The translations under genes were made by a program, and so were the position numbers. Under the pieces are notes generated by a model. It was not told where the DNA came from. It did no database searches and was given only the letters and a program-made list of their open reading frames with translations. A stretch of DNA of 64,000 bases. Origin: Roseibium sediminicola (GTDB lineage: Bacteria > Pseudomonadota > Alphaproteobacteria > Rhizobiales > Stappiaceae). The stretch covers positions 21,412 through 85,411 of the forward strand of contig NZ_JALNMJ010000025.1 in NCBI RefSeq assembly GCF_023156505.1, written 5' to 3'. Below are positions 26,952 through 35,778 of this stretch, piece by piece (position 1 is the stretch's first letter; each line of letters begins with the position of its first letter).

Positions 26952-28079
26952 CTATCGGTCTTTCGGATCCAGCGCATCGCGCAGGCCGTCGCCGATGAAG
27001 TTCAGCGCGAACAAGGTCGATGTCAGGAAGATGGACGGGAAGATCAGCATCCAGGCGGCGCCCTGCAAGTTGCGCGCCCCCTCTGAAATCAGAACACCCC
27101 AGCTGGTCATTGGCTCCTGGATGCCGAGCCCCAGGAAGGACAGGAAGCTCTCCAGAAGGATGACCTTGGGCACCAGAAGGGTCATGTAGACCACCACCGG
27201 CCCGAGCGTATTCGGAATGATGTGCCGACGCACGATGCCGCCATCGGCAACACCCATGGCCTCGGCCGCCTGAACGTATTCCTGGCGCTTGATGGTGAGC
27301 GTTTGACCGCGCACGATGCGCGCCATGTCGAGCCATTCCACCGCGCCAACGGCAATGAACATCAGGATGAAGTTCCGGCCGAAAAACACCACCAGCATGA
27401 TCACGAAGAAGATGAAGGGCAGCGAATAAAGCACATCGACGACACGCATCATCATCTGGTCGACCCGGCCGCCGAGATAGCCTGACGTGGCGCCATAGAG
27501 CACCCCGATGGAGATCGCGACCACAGTGGCCAGAAGGCCGATCGTCAGCGACACCCGGCCGGCGATGAATGTCCGGGTCATCATGTCCCTGCCATTGGCA
27601 TCGGTACCGAAATAGAAATGGGTGTAGTTGATGTCGGACCGGATCGTGGCCTGTTTCTTGTCGGCGGACATGTCCGACAGCACGGTGTTCTTGAACAGGT
27701 CGCTGCGGTCGAAATACTGCACCGAGCGCGGATCGATTTCCCGCTTGGAAGTCACGGTCGCCACCACGGCATCGCCGTCGCGCTCGTAACTGTCCACCGT
27801 CAGGCGGGCCCGCTTGGCCGCTGTCATGAAGCCAGGCTCGACTTTTTCCGCGCGCGGATAGGCCTCAAGGCTCGCAGGCACTTTGACATAGTCGCGATAG
27901 ACCGTGTCGTAATGGTGCGGTGACAGGATCGGGCCGAAAATCGAGATCAGCGCGATCACCAGCAGCACGACCATGGAGGCGACGGCCGCGCGGTTGGCCA
28001 GAAGCCGGTCGCGGGCGTCGTCCCAGAGCGAACGCCCCTTTGCGGGCACGTCGCTGGATGTTGTTGCAGTCAGGGTCAC
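26952..28079 (-). CDS. oppC: Peptide ABC transporter permease, OppC type
   Basis: A 375-residue inner-membrane permease. After the first helix (about 30-50) comes a large periplasmic insertion (about 55-165) before the conserved FGTDANGRDMMTR segment that opens the permease core; this makes it longer than typical 300-residue OppC. The EAA-like loop (QAAEAMGVADGGIVRRHIIPN) contacts the ATPase. Its gene lies between oppB (14 bp) and the ATPase gene (10 bp). It forms the heterodimeric channel with OppB. Confidence 0.93.
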   Translation of the reverse strand: MTLTATTSSDVPAKGRSLWDDARDRLLANRAAVASMVVLLVIALISIFGPILSPHHYDTVYRDYVKVPASLEAYPRAEKVEPGFMTAAKRARLTVDSYERDGDAVVATVTSKREIDPRSVQYFDRSDLFKNTVLSDMSADKKQATIRSDINYTHFYFGTDANGRDMMTRTFIAGRVSLTIGLLATVVAISIGVLYGATSGYLGGRVDQMMMRVVDVLYSLPFIFFVIMLVVFFGRNFILMFIAVGAVEWLDMARIVRGQTLTIKRQEYVQAAEAMGVADGGIVRRHIIPNTLGPVVVYMTLLVPKVILLESFLSFLGLGIQEPMTSWGVLISEGARNLQGAAWMLIFPSIFLTSTLFALNFIGDGLRDALDPKDR

Positions 28080-28093
28080 GGGTCAGCTCCTCC

Positions 28094-29017
28094 TCAATCG
28101 TAGCGCACACGCGGATCGAGAAGCGCGTAAAGCAGATCCACAATGAGGTTGAACATGATAACGAAACAGGCGACGACCACGACGGTTCCCATGACCAGGG
28201 TGTAATCGCGGTTCAGCGCGCCTTGCACGAAGTAGCGGCCAATGCCGGGAATGCCGAAGATGGTCTCGATCACCACCGAGCCGGTCAAAAGGGCAGCCGC
28301 GGCCGGACCGAGATAGGAGACCACCGGTAGGATCGCGCCGCGCAGGGCATGCACCACCACGATCATGTAGGAGGTCAAGCCATAGGCCCGGGCCGTGCGC
28401 ACATGGTTGGACCTGAGCGCCTCGATCATCGAGCCGCGGGTCAGACGGGCGACGACCGCGATCTGCGGCAGGGCCAGTGTGACCACCGGCAGAACCCGGT
28501 TGACGAAGGCCCCTCCGTTCCAGCCGCCGACCGGCAGCCAGCCCAGCCAGACGCCGAGGATCAGGGTCAGGATCGGCGCCACAACGAAATTCGGAATGGT
28601 CACGCCGAGCGTTGCGGCCGCCATCACCGAATAGTCGGTGGTCTTGTTTTGCCGCAGGGCGGCGATCACGCCGAGACAACCGCCGACAACCAGCGCCAGA
28701 CACAGAGCCGACAGGCCGAGCTGGATGGAGATCGGCAAGCTTTGCGCGAAGAGTTCGTTGATCGAGAAATCACGGAAATAGAAACTCGGACCGAAATCCA
28801 GACGTGCCACGCTCTGCAGATACAGCAGGTACTGGTTCCAGAGCGGCTCGTCGAGGTGATAGATCTTGTTCAAATTCTCCATCACTTTCGCTTCCAGCGG
28901 ACGCTCCAGGTCGAACGGACCACCGGGCGCGATGCGGATCAGGAAGAAAGAGATGGTAACTATCAAAAAGAGGGTCGGGATTGCGCCGAGCAATCGACCG
29001 AGCACATAGCGGTGCAT
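28094..29017 (-). CDS. oppB: Peptide ABC transporter permease, OppB type
   Basis: A 307-residue permease with six predicted helices. The N-terminus (YVLGRLLGAIPTLFLIVTIS) and the FDLERPL segment are typical of OppB/DppB. The EAA loop appears as HVRTARAYGLTSYMIVVVHALR. It partners with OppC. It is the second gene of the operon, 109 bp after oppA, with a stable hairpin in the gap that probably favours higher oppA expression. Confidence 0.93.
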   Translation of the reverse strand: MHRYVLGRLLGAIPTLFLIVTISFFLIRIAPGGPFDLERPLEAKVMENLNKIYHLDEPLWNQYLLYLQSVARLDFGPSFYFRDFSINELFAQSLPISIQLGLSALCLALVVGGCLGVIAALRQNKTTDYSVMAAATLGVTIPNFVVAPILTLILGVWLGWLPVGGWNGGAFVNRVLPVVTLALPQIAVVARLTRGSMIEALRSNHVRTARAYGLTSYMIVVVHALRGAILPVVSYLGPAAAALLTGSVVIETIFGIPGIGRYFVQGALNRDYTLVMGTVVVVACFVIMFNLIVDLLYALLDPRVRYD

Positions 29018-29085
29018 AGACTTGCCCCTATTGTTTTGACGGCGGTCTTTTGATCGGCCTCGGCCAACGCCACCTTACAACAGGA

Positions 29086-29109
29086 AACCGGCAGGGAATG
29101 CCCTGCCGG
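29086..29109 (-). terminator. Intercistronic hairpin between oppA and oppB
   Basis: ACCGGCAGGG pairs with CCCTGCCGGT around a 4-nt loop. There is no T tract on the minus strand, so it is more likely an attenuating or mRNA-stabilising element protecting the oppA part of the message than a full terminator. Confidence 0.7.
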
Positions 29110-29126
29110 TCCTGAGGTTTTCGGGG

Positions 29127-30713
29127 TTACTCGGAGATGCTCATCCAGCGGCTCGGGTGGATGTTGAGGAGGTTGTCCTCAAATCCGGCGACCTTGTCGG
29201 AAACAAGGTTCATCGAGCCGTAGTACATCATCGGAATGAACGGCAGATCCCGCATGAAGAGCTCTTCGGCCTTCTTCAGGATGTCGGCGCGTTTTTCCAG
29301 ATCCACGGTGACCGCGGCTTCGTCCATGAGGGCGTCATATTCCGGGTTCTCGTAGCGAGCGTAGTTGAACCCGGTGTTGTCGGCCTCGACCATGAACAGG
29401 AAGTTCTGCGGATCGGAATAGTCGCCGATCCAGCCCGCGCGCGCGATGTCGAAGTCCTGACGGTCACGCAGCATGGCGTAGTGCGTTTTGGTGTCCGTGT
29501 TGATCAGGTTGATGTTGACACCCAGCGGCTTCCACATGTCGGCAATCGCAACGGCCGTGTTCTTGTGGTTCTCGGAGGTGTTGTAGTTGATGGTCAGCTC
29601 AACAGGATTGTCCGGGCCGTAACCTGCGGCCGTGAGCAGCTCGAGCGCCTTTTCTTCGCGATCGATCTGGGACATGTCCTTGTAGTCGGCAAAAGCCGGA
29701 TCACCGTAGTTGCCGATGCCCGGCGGCACGAAGGAATAGCCGGCCACCATGGTGGAGCCCCAGATTTCGTCGGCCAGGAATTCGCGGTCGATCGACATCG
29801 ACAGCGCCTGGCGAACGTCCGGATTGCTCAGGACTTCGTCTTCGTGGTTCAGAGCGTAGTAGTAGGTGCCGAGATACGGCGCCACGTGGAACTGGTCACC
29901 CAGGTTCTCGCGCATGAACGCGACCTGCTCGGTCGGCGCGTCGTTGTTGGTGTGCAGTTCGCCGGCCTGGAACCGGCGCAGGGCAGCACCGCGGTCTTCG
30001 GTCGGATAGAAGAAGACAGTGTCGATCTTGACGTTGTCCGCGTCATGGAAATGCTGGTTCTTGACCGCCTTCACATGAGCGTTCGGGATGAATTCGGCCA
30101 GGGTGTAGGCACCGTTGGTGACGATGTTTTCCGCCTTGACGAAGTCGGAGCCGAATTTCTCGACGGAGGCCGGGTGCACCGGCAGGCCGGTCTGGTGGGC
30201 AAGCAGGTCGATGAAGTACGGTGTCGGTGCTTCAAGCGTGATTTCGAGCGTATGGTCGTCGACCGCCTTGACGCCGAGGTCTTCAGGCTTCAACTCGCCT
30301 TTGTTGACCTTCTCGGCATTCATGATCGGATAAAGCACGTTGGCGTATTTGGCGCCGGTGTCCGGGGTCATGATGCGCTGAAGCGAATAGACGAAATCGC
30401 CTGCAACGACCGGATCGCCGTTCGACCATTTTGCATTGTCGCGCAGCGTGAAGGTGTAGGTCTTGCCGTCGTCGGAGACGGACCATTCGGTGGCCACGCC
30501 CGGAATGATCTTGCCCGCGGAGCTGTAGGCAACCAGACCTTCGTAAAGGTCGCGCAGGATATGCGCTTCATAGGTTGTGGAGGTCTTGTGCTGGTCCAGG
30601 GTTTCCGGGTCAGCCGTGTTGCCGCGGTGGTAGACCACCTCGGCCATTGCAGTAAGAGATGTGGCAGCCATCAACGCAGCCGCCAGCGCTGTCACACGCA
30701 TGGACTTGAACAT
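29127..30713 (-). CDS. oppA: Oligopeptide ABC transporter substrate-binding protein, OppA type
   Basis: A 528-residue periplasmic binding protein of the SBP_bac_5 family. It has a signal peptide with cleavage after SLTAMA, then EVVYHRGNTADPETLDQHKT, the typical start of OppA proteins. Conserved segments include WSNGDPVVAGDFVYSLQR and ALSMSIDREFLADEIWG. It binds peptides and delivers them to OppBC. It is the first gene of the minus-strand oppA-oppB-oppC-oppDF operon and is probably the most expressed, given the hairpin after it. It is full length. Confidence 0.95.
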   Translation of the reverse strand: MFKSMRVTALAAALMAATSLTAMAEVVYHRGNTADPETLDQHKTSTTYEAHILRDLYEGLVAYSSAGKIIPGVATEWSVSDDGKTYTFTLRDNAKWSNGDPVVAGDFVYSLQRIMTPDTGAKYANVLYPIMNAEKVNKGELKPEDLGVKAVDDHTLEITLEAPTPYFIDLLAHQTGLPVHPASVEKFGSDFVKAENIVTNGAYTLAEFIPNAHVKAVKNQHFHDADNVKIDTVFFYPTEDRGAALRRFQAGELHTNNDAPTEQVAFMRENLGDQFHVAPYLGTYYYALNHEDEVLSNPDVRQALSMSIDREFLADEIWGSTMVAGYSFVPPGIGNYGDPAFADYKDMSQIDREEKALELLTAAGYGPDNPVELTINYNTSENHKNTAVAIADMWKPLGVNINLINTDTKTHYAMLRDRQDFDIARAGWIGDYSDPQNFLFMVEADNTGFNYARYENPEYDALMDEAAVTVDLEKRADILKKAEELFMRDLPFIPMMYYGSMNLVSDKVAGFEDNLLNIHPSRWMSISE

Positions 30714-30934
30714 ATCGCTCTCCCCTCTGGGTTATTAGTTAAAGAATAGGAACGATGGGCGACAAGATTCCACGCTCTTTGCGCGCAATCAAGCATCCCC
30801 CAACGGCACATTTCGACTTTCGTCGCAAAAAGGCGATGTTTTTGCGGACATTTGAGAGGAAGGGGAAAAATTTTCCCCGGTTTTACTGTTTGGTCAAACG
30901 TTGCCACGCCGATACGCGCAATAATCTTTCAAAG

Positions 30935-31432
30935 CTAGCGGCAGAAGCGATATTTTCCACTATAGGCCAGATAGGTGCCCGTATTGGGGTTGAAAGACTT
31001 GAACTTCCGGGCGCAATAGGCCGCCCATTGCGGCGTGAACGGTGCCAATCCGGTCTTGGTATAGGGTACACGCTGCGGTTGTCCGCGGTAGCGCGGCGGA
31101 TTGACATAGACCCGCGATCTGTAGGGATACGCGCGGCGATCGTAAGGGTGATAATAGTAGGGAGCGCCATAAGGACGGTAGGGTGGACCGTAGAGGCCCG
31201 GGCCGTAGAAGCCGACCGGACCGCCAAAATAAAAGCCGCTGCGATATCCGCGATACCCGCCCGATCCAAAGGAAAAGCCGATTCCGCCGCCGCCGACATA
31301 GATTCCGTCGGCGCGGGCTGTTTCTGGCGCAATCGCCAGCGCGCCGGCCGCAATCAGGGACGCGGCCAGAAAAAGGTTGCGGCTGCGGCGGGCCAAACCG
31401 CGCGGCAAGAGACCAGTGTTCAAGAAAGACAT
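30935..31432 (-). CDS. BA14K-family secreted protein
   Basis: A 165-residue secreted protein. The ATG at 31432 has a GGAG upstream. A signal peptide (about residues 15-42, ending PETARA) precedes a Gly/Tyr/Pro-rich segment with FYFGGPVGFYGPGLYGPPYR-type repeats. The C-terminus carries the BA14K motif, AYCARKFKSFNPNTGTYLAY, which recurs in rhizobial and Brucella surface proteins with lectin-like activity. Two cysteines bracket this motif (one in AYCAR, one in the final RFCR). Single gene between oppA and the ABC-F gene; the family is typical of Hyphomicrobiales. Confidence 0.9.
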   Translation of the reverse strand: MSFLNTGLLPRGLARRSRNLFLAASLIAAGALAIAPETARADGIYVGGGGIGFSFGSGGYRGYRSGFYFGGPVGFYGPGLYGPPYRPYGAPYYYHPYDRRAYPYRSRVYVNPPRYRGQPQRVPYTKTGLAPFTPQWAAYCARKFKSFNPNTGTYLAYSGKYRFCR

Positions 31433-31648
31433 GTTCCATACTCCCGGCAGTCTCGGGGTCCATCCCCAGACTGCGCCTTTGTCGTCGGCCCTGTCCACTC
31501 TTCCAAAACTATATCCGATTTAAACGCGGAAATCTCGCGCACACCGATCAAAAATAGCTGTCCGCCTTTCCCGGCCGCTTGCGCTGTCCCGGTCCGGCCA
31601 GTAAACCGGGCGCCGATCAGACACCGGTTCAACAATTCCTAGGCATCC

Positions 31649-33460
31649 ATGGCCCCGCCCCTTCTGACCCTGCGCGACATCCACCTGACCTTCGGCGGCA
31701 CGCCGCTTCTGACCGGCGCCGAAATGTCGGTTTCCGAGGGCGACCGGCTGTGCCTGGTCGGCCGAAACGGCTCCGGCAAGTCCACGCTTTTGAAGATTGC
31801 CGCCGGTCTGATGGAGATGGACACAGGCGAACGCTTCTTTCAGCCCGGGCGCACCGTGCGCTACCTGCCGCAGGACCCGGACCTTGCCGCCTATCGAACC
31901 GTGCTCGACTATGTCAATGAAGGCTTGACGGAGGGCGACGATCCCTACCGAGGCGCCTATCTGCTCGAAGTGCTCGGCCTGACCGGCAAGGAAGACCCGA
32001 AGTCGCTCTCCGGCGGCGAGGCCCGCCGCGCGGCTCTTGCCAGGACGCTGGCGCCGGAGCCGGACATCCTGCTGCTCGACGAGCCGACCAACCATCTGGA
32101 CCTGCCCGCCATTGAATGGCTGGAAGAAGAGCTCAAGAGCCTGAAATCGGCACTGGTGCTGATTTCCCACGACCGCCGCTTTCTGGAAAATCTTTCGCGC
32201 GCCACGATCTGGATCGACCGCGGCACTTCCCGGCGCATGGACAAGGGTTTTGCCTATTTCGAAGCCTGGCGCGACGAGGTGTTCGAGCAGGAAGAGGTCG
32301 ACCAGCAGAAGCTGGCCCAGAAGATCAAGCGCGAAGAGCACTGGATGACCTATGGCGTCACCGCGCGGCGCAAGCGCAACATGCGCCGCGTGCGCGAGCT
32401 GGCGGACCTCAGGAAACAGAAGCGCGAGCACCGTGGCCCGCAGGGTACGGCGAAACTCAGCGCCACCGAAGGAGAGGCTTCCGGCAAGCTGGTGATCGAG
32501 GCCAAGGGCATTTCCAAGACCTATGGCGAGCGCGCCATCGTCAAGGAATTCTCCACCCGCATCCAGCGCGGTGACCGGGTCGGCTTTGTCGGCCCGAACG
32601 GCGCCGGCAAGACGACGCTCCTGAAAATGCTGACCGGCGAGCTGGCGCCCGACACCGGCTCGACACGTCTCGGCACCAATCTGGAAATGGTCACGCTCGA
32701 CCAGAAGCGCGAGAAGCTGGATCTCAATGACAGCCTGTCCTCGGTCCTGACCGGCGGCAGTGGCGACATGGTGGTCATCGGCGACGAGAGCAAACATGTC
32801 ATGTCCTATATGAAGGACTTCCTGTTTTCGCCCGAACAGGCGCGCACGCCGGTCCATGCGCTCTCCGGCGGCGAACGCGCCCGGGCAATGCTGGCGAGAG
32901 CACTCGCCAACAAGTCCAACCTGATGGTGCTCGACGAACCCACCAACGATCTGGACCTGGAAACGCTCGACCTCCTCCAGGAGCTTCTCGCCGACTATCC
33001 CGGCACCGCGCTAATCGTCTCCCACGACCGCGACTTTCTCGACCGGGTGGCCACCTCCGTGATAGTCTCGGAAGGCGATGGCCTGTGGCGGGAATATGCC
33101 GGCGGCTATACCGACATGCTGGCGCAACGCGGCGAAGGCGTCACCGCCCGCAAGGTCGAGAACCAGGTGCCGGCGAAGAAGGAAAAACCAGCCCGGTCAA
33201 ACGCTTCGGCCGCCAAGCCGCAGCAGAAGTCGAAACTGACCTTCACCCAGCAGCATCTTCTGAAAACGCTGCCGGACACGATCGAGAGACTTGAAGTACA
33301 GCTTGAAGCGCTTCAGGGCGAGATGAACGATCCGAACCTTTTTGCCAAGAACCCCGACAAATTTGCCAGGATCTCCCAGCAAATCACTGACCTGACAGCG
33401 GAAAAGGACTCCGCCGAGGAGCAGTGGCTGGAGCTGGAGATGCTGAGCGAAGAGGGCTGA
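31649..33460 (+). CDS. uup: ABC-F family ATPase (Uup-like)
   Basis: A 603-residue soluble protein with two ABC domains and no membrane helices. Walker A motifs are GRNGSGKST (about residue 38) and GPNGAGKTT (about 320). Signature motifs are LSGGEARRAAL and LSGGERARAM, with LLDEPTNHLD and MVLDEPTNDLD. The interdomain linker is rich in Arg/Lys (RRKRNMRRVRELADLRKQKR), and a C-terminal coiled coil of about 80 residues follows, as in Uup, which binds DNA or ribosomes. It acts in translation or DNA-related quality control. Uup is preferred over EttA because of the C-terminal coiled coil. Confidence 0.9.
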   Translation: MAPPLLTLRDIHLTFGGTPLLTGAEMSVSEGDRLCLVGRNGSGKSTLLKIAAGLMEMDTGERFFQPGRTVRYLPQDPDLAAYRTVLDYVNEGLTEGDDPYRGAYLLEVLGLTGKEDPKSLSGGEARRAALARTLAPEPDILLLDEPTNHLDLPAIEWLEEELKSLKSALVLISHDRRFLENLSRATIWIDRGTSRRMDKGFAYFEAWRDEVFEQEEVDQQKLAQKIKREEHWMTYGVTARRKRNMRRVRELADLRKQKREHRGPQGTAKLSATEGEASGKLVIEAKGISKTYGERAIVKEFSTRIQRGDRVGFVGPNGAGKTTLLKMLTGELAPDTGSTRLGTNLEMVTLDQKREKLDLNDSLSSVLTGGSGDMVVIGDESKHVMSYMKDFLFSPEQARTPVHALSGGERARAMLARALANKSNLMVLDEPTNDLDLETLDLLQELLADYPGTALIVSHDRDFLDRVATSVIVSEGDGLWREYAGGYTDMLAQRGEGVTARKVENQVPAKKEKPARSNASAAKPQQKSKLTFTQQHLLKTLPDTIERLEVQLEALQGEMNDPNLFAKNPDKFARISQQITDLTAEKDSAEEQWLELEMLSEEG

Positions 33461-33536
33461 ACTTCACGTCTGCCTCTCTGCCGGAACCCTGCCCGCCTCT
33501 GTGCGTTTTCCTCCCGAACAGAAGGAGACGCAAGCG

Positions 33537-34199
33537 ATGCACACGGCGAAAATTCTGAAAATCGACCAGGTGACCCATGACGTGAAGCGCTTCCGGATCA
33601 GCGAGCCGGAAGGCTTCGACTTCAACGTCGGCGACGCCACCGAGATCGCGCTTGATCAGGACGGCTGGCGCGAGGAAACGCGGCCTTTCACGATGACCTC
33701 CCTGCCGGAGGAAAAGTCACTCGAATTCACCATCAAGGGCTATCCGGAACATGACGGTGTCACCAAGCGCCTGCACGCGTTGAAGGAGGGCGACACGGTG
33801 CTGATTGCCGATCCGTTCAAGACATTTCGCTACGAGGAACCCGGTGTTTTCATCGCCGGCGGGGCCGGCATCACGCCCTTCCTGGCGATTTTCCGGATGC
33901 TTGAAAAAGAGGGCAAGCTGGCCGGCAACCATCTGATCATCGCCAACAAGACCTCCGAGGACATCATCTACAAGAGCCAGCTGGAGTCGATGGACGGCCT
34001 CAAGGTTGATCACGTCCTGTCCGACGAGGATCTTGCCGGGACCCATCACGGCCTGATCGACGCCGATCTCTTGACGGACCTGGTGCCGGATCTCGACAGG
34101 CGCTTCTATCTTTGCGGTCCACCACCGATGATGGAGGCGGTCGAGGAGGTTCTGGGCAAGCTCGGCGTGAAGGCGGAAGCGATCGCGTTCAGTGACTGA
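33537..34199 (+). CDS. Flavin/NAD-binding ferredoxin reductase-like protein
   Basis: A 220-residue single-chain reductase of the FNR superfamily. The FAD-binding barrel comes first (about 1-100), with ETRPFTMTSLP as the flavin-contact motif. The NAD-binding half starts with FIAGGAGITPFLAI and ends with FYLCGPPPMMEAVEEVL. No [2Fe-2S] domain is present, so it needs a separate electron acceptor such as flavodoxin, ferredoxin or a haemoprotein. The ATG at 33537 has GAAGGAGA upstream; codons upstream of it in the open frame are not part of the domain. Single gene. Confidence 0.9.
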   Translation: MHTAKILKIDQVTHDVKRFRISEPEGFDFNVGDATEIALDQDGWREETRPFTMTSLPEEKSLEFTIKGYPEHDGVTKRLHALKEGDTVLIADPFKTFRYEEPGVFIAGGAGITPFLAIFRMLEKEGKLAGNHLIIANKTSEDIIYKSQLESMDGLKVDHVLSDEDLAGTHHGLIDADLLTDLVPDLDRRFYLCGPPPMMEAVEEVLGKLGVKAEAIAFSD

Positions 34200-34243
34200 G
34201 TAGAAGTGGCTTGTCTGCAGGCCGGATGATCCACTCTTTCTGC

Positions 34244-34354
34244 TGTCATCTAAGGCGCAGCGAATCGAAGACCCGAGACCCGGGACTCCCGGGTCGAGGC
34301 GATTTGGCCATCAGAGACGACGAAGATTTCTGGGCCCCCGTTTTCGCGGGAAGG
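34244..34354. repeat. Degenerate palindromic repeat region
   Basis: The gap between the reductase and GNAT genes holds GGCGCAGCGAATCGAAGACC and a perfect short palindrome ACCCGGGACTCCCGGGT (34278-34294). The wording resembles the chromosomal palindromic repeats found elsewhere here, but ends are not clear. Confidence 0.45.
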
Positions 34355-34402
34355 ACATCTGGACGGAAACGCGGCCTGTCAGCTTTATGCGGATCATTTC
34401 GC

Positions 34403-34960
34403 TCACCTCAAATCCTTGTAGAACACCGTGGTCGCATCGAGGACGCCGTGGCTGCCATAGGCGTAGTCCGGGATGACACCGACCTTCTGAAAGCCGCAGG
34501 TCGGATAGAGTTTCTCGGCGCGGTCGCCGGTGACCGTGTCGAGCACCAGCAGCCAGCGGTCCAGGGACAGCGCCAGCCCATCAATGGCGGCCATGAGCTT
34601 GCGGGCAAGGCCCTTGCGGCGGTGACCCGGATGAACCATCAATTTGGCGACCTCCGCCCGGTGGAGGCCATTGTCCTGGGGCGCGAGCGCCAGCATGACG
34701 ACGCCGGCAATCTCGTTGCCGTCCTTCGCCACCATCAGGAACGCCTCGCCGGCCTCCAGCGCCGGCAGACGGCTTTCCCAGAAGGCCTCGGCCTTCTCGC
34801 GTGACAGCGGCAGGATGAAGCCGATGCCGGCACCATCCTCGACGCAGGCCATCAGCAAGGCGGCCAGTTGCGGCACGGCCGCACGGACTTCGGCCGGGGT
34901 CAGCAGATGGACGGGAGGTTCCGGCAAGAAGGGCGTTGTGGCGGGTTTGGACACAGTCAT
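34403..34960 (-). CDS. GNAT-family N-acetyltransferase
   Basis: A 185-residue acetyltransferase. The acetyl-CoA-binding motif A is clear (VAKLMVHPGHRRKGLARKLM, residues about 109-128), and motif B follows with LVLDTVTGDRAEKLYPTCGF. The acceptor substrate is unknown. Its ATG overlaps the stop of the XRE-cupin regulator gene (ATGA), so both are co-translated and the regulator probably controls the enzyme. Cytoplasmic. Confidence 0.9.
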   Translation of the reverse strand: MTVSKPATTPFLPEPPVHLLTPAEVRAAVPQLAALLMACVEDGAGIGFILPLSREKAEAFWESRLPALEAGEAFLMVAKDGNEIAGVVMLALAPQDNGLHRAEVAKLMVHPGHRRKGLARKLMAAIDGLALSLDRWLLVLDTVTGDRAEKLYPTCGFQKVGVIPDYAYGSHGVLDATTVFYKDLR

Positions 34961-35514
34961 GGCGTGATCACCGTCAGGAGATAGCGGGCGGCCTCCGGGC
35001 CGGGCGCGTGATAGGCGTTGGCGGCGTTGAGGCGGAAACGCAGGCAGTCGCCGGGCTGAAGCTCATGGCGCTCCTCGCCGAGCGTCATCACCAACGCCCC
35101 CTCCAGAAGCACCAGGTGATGTTCCAGATCCGGCAGCGGCGGCACGGAATAGGAAATCGTCTGCCCTGCGGGCAGTTCGCCCTCGATGACACTGCCGCGA
35201 AAACCACTGGCTGCGGGCGAAACGCTGCGGCGGCGGAAGCCGGTTTCCGGGTCCTGCCAGACCGGTTGGTCCTGCCGGGCAATCTTTTTGTCCATAAGCG
35301 GCGCGCCGAAGCCGAAGAGGTCAGCCATGGAGAGTTCAAAGGCGCGAGCCAGCTGGCCGAGCACCACCGCCGTCGGGCTGGTGTCGCCGCGTTCGATCCG
35401 CGACAGGGTTGCCCGGCTGACGCCGGACTTTTCCGCCAGCTCATCCAGCGGCCAGTCCCGCGCCCGGCGCAGCTCGGCAATCCGCCGGCCGATATCCTGT
35501 TCAAGGCTGCTCAT
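34957..35514 (-). CDS. XRE-family regulator with C-terminal cupin
   Basis: A 185-residue regulator. The N-terminal helix-turn-helix (about residues 8-62) contains LAEKSGVSRATLSRIERGDT. A cupin sensor domain (about 110-180) follows with LPDLEHHLVLLEGALVMTLG and LQPGDCLRF. This layout (PuuR/SutR-like) senses small molecules and represses nearby genes. The start at 35514 gives the normal N-terminus; the frame upstream overlaps a strong dyad. It is co-translated with a GNAT acetyltransferase. Confidence 0.92.
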   Translation of the reverse strand: MSSLEQDIGRRIAELRRARDWPLDELAEKSGVSRATLSRIERGDTSPTAVVLGQLARAFELSMADLFGFGAPLMDKKIARQDQPVWQDPETGFRRRSVSPAASGFRGSVIEGELPAGQTISYSVPPLPDLEHHLVLLEGALVMTLGEERHELQPGDCLRFRLNAANAYHAPGPEAARYLLTVITP

Positions 35515-35518
35515 AACA

Positions 35519-35554
35519 ATTCCCATATTTGAGATTTTTCTCATAAATGGGAAT
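35519..35554. promoter_or_regulatory. Strong inverted repeat before the XRE-cupin gene
   Basis: Two 16-bp arms (35519-35534 and 35539-35554) match at 14 of 16 positions, with ends ATTCCCAT / ATGGGAAT and inner GAGA / TCTC around a short T-rich spacer. It lies 5 bp upstream of the start codon, overlapping the translation start region, so it is either an autoregulatory operator or a leader hairpin. Confidence 0.7.
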
Positions 35555-35623
35555 CATTGTTTTGCCAAGTGAAAACGACCAGGCACCTAAGGAAGGCTGA
35601 TTGCTGTGCCAAGCTCCCCACCT

Positions 35624-35734
35624 CATCATTGCAGGGCTTGACCCTGCAATCCATGCCATGTCGTTGCCATAAGACAGGACCCTCAATGGAGACACGAAAC
35701 GGCATGGATCCCATGGTCAAGCCATGGGATGACG
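35624..35734. repeat. Palindromic intergenic repeat (family B, copy 1)
   Basis: It consists of two small hairpins: ATTGCAGGGCTTGACCCTGC at one end and CCCATGGTCAAGCCATGGG at the other, each next to a CATGCC / GGCATG inner pair. The element at 48793-48898 has the same two modules in the opposite order. Confidence 0.85.
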
Positions 35735-35778
35735 TTGCAGGAGAGCTTCAGACGAGCCTCCCCAAATTGGAGCACCCC

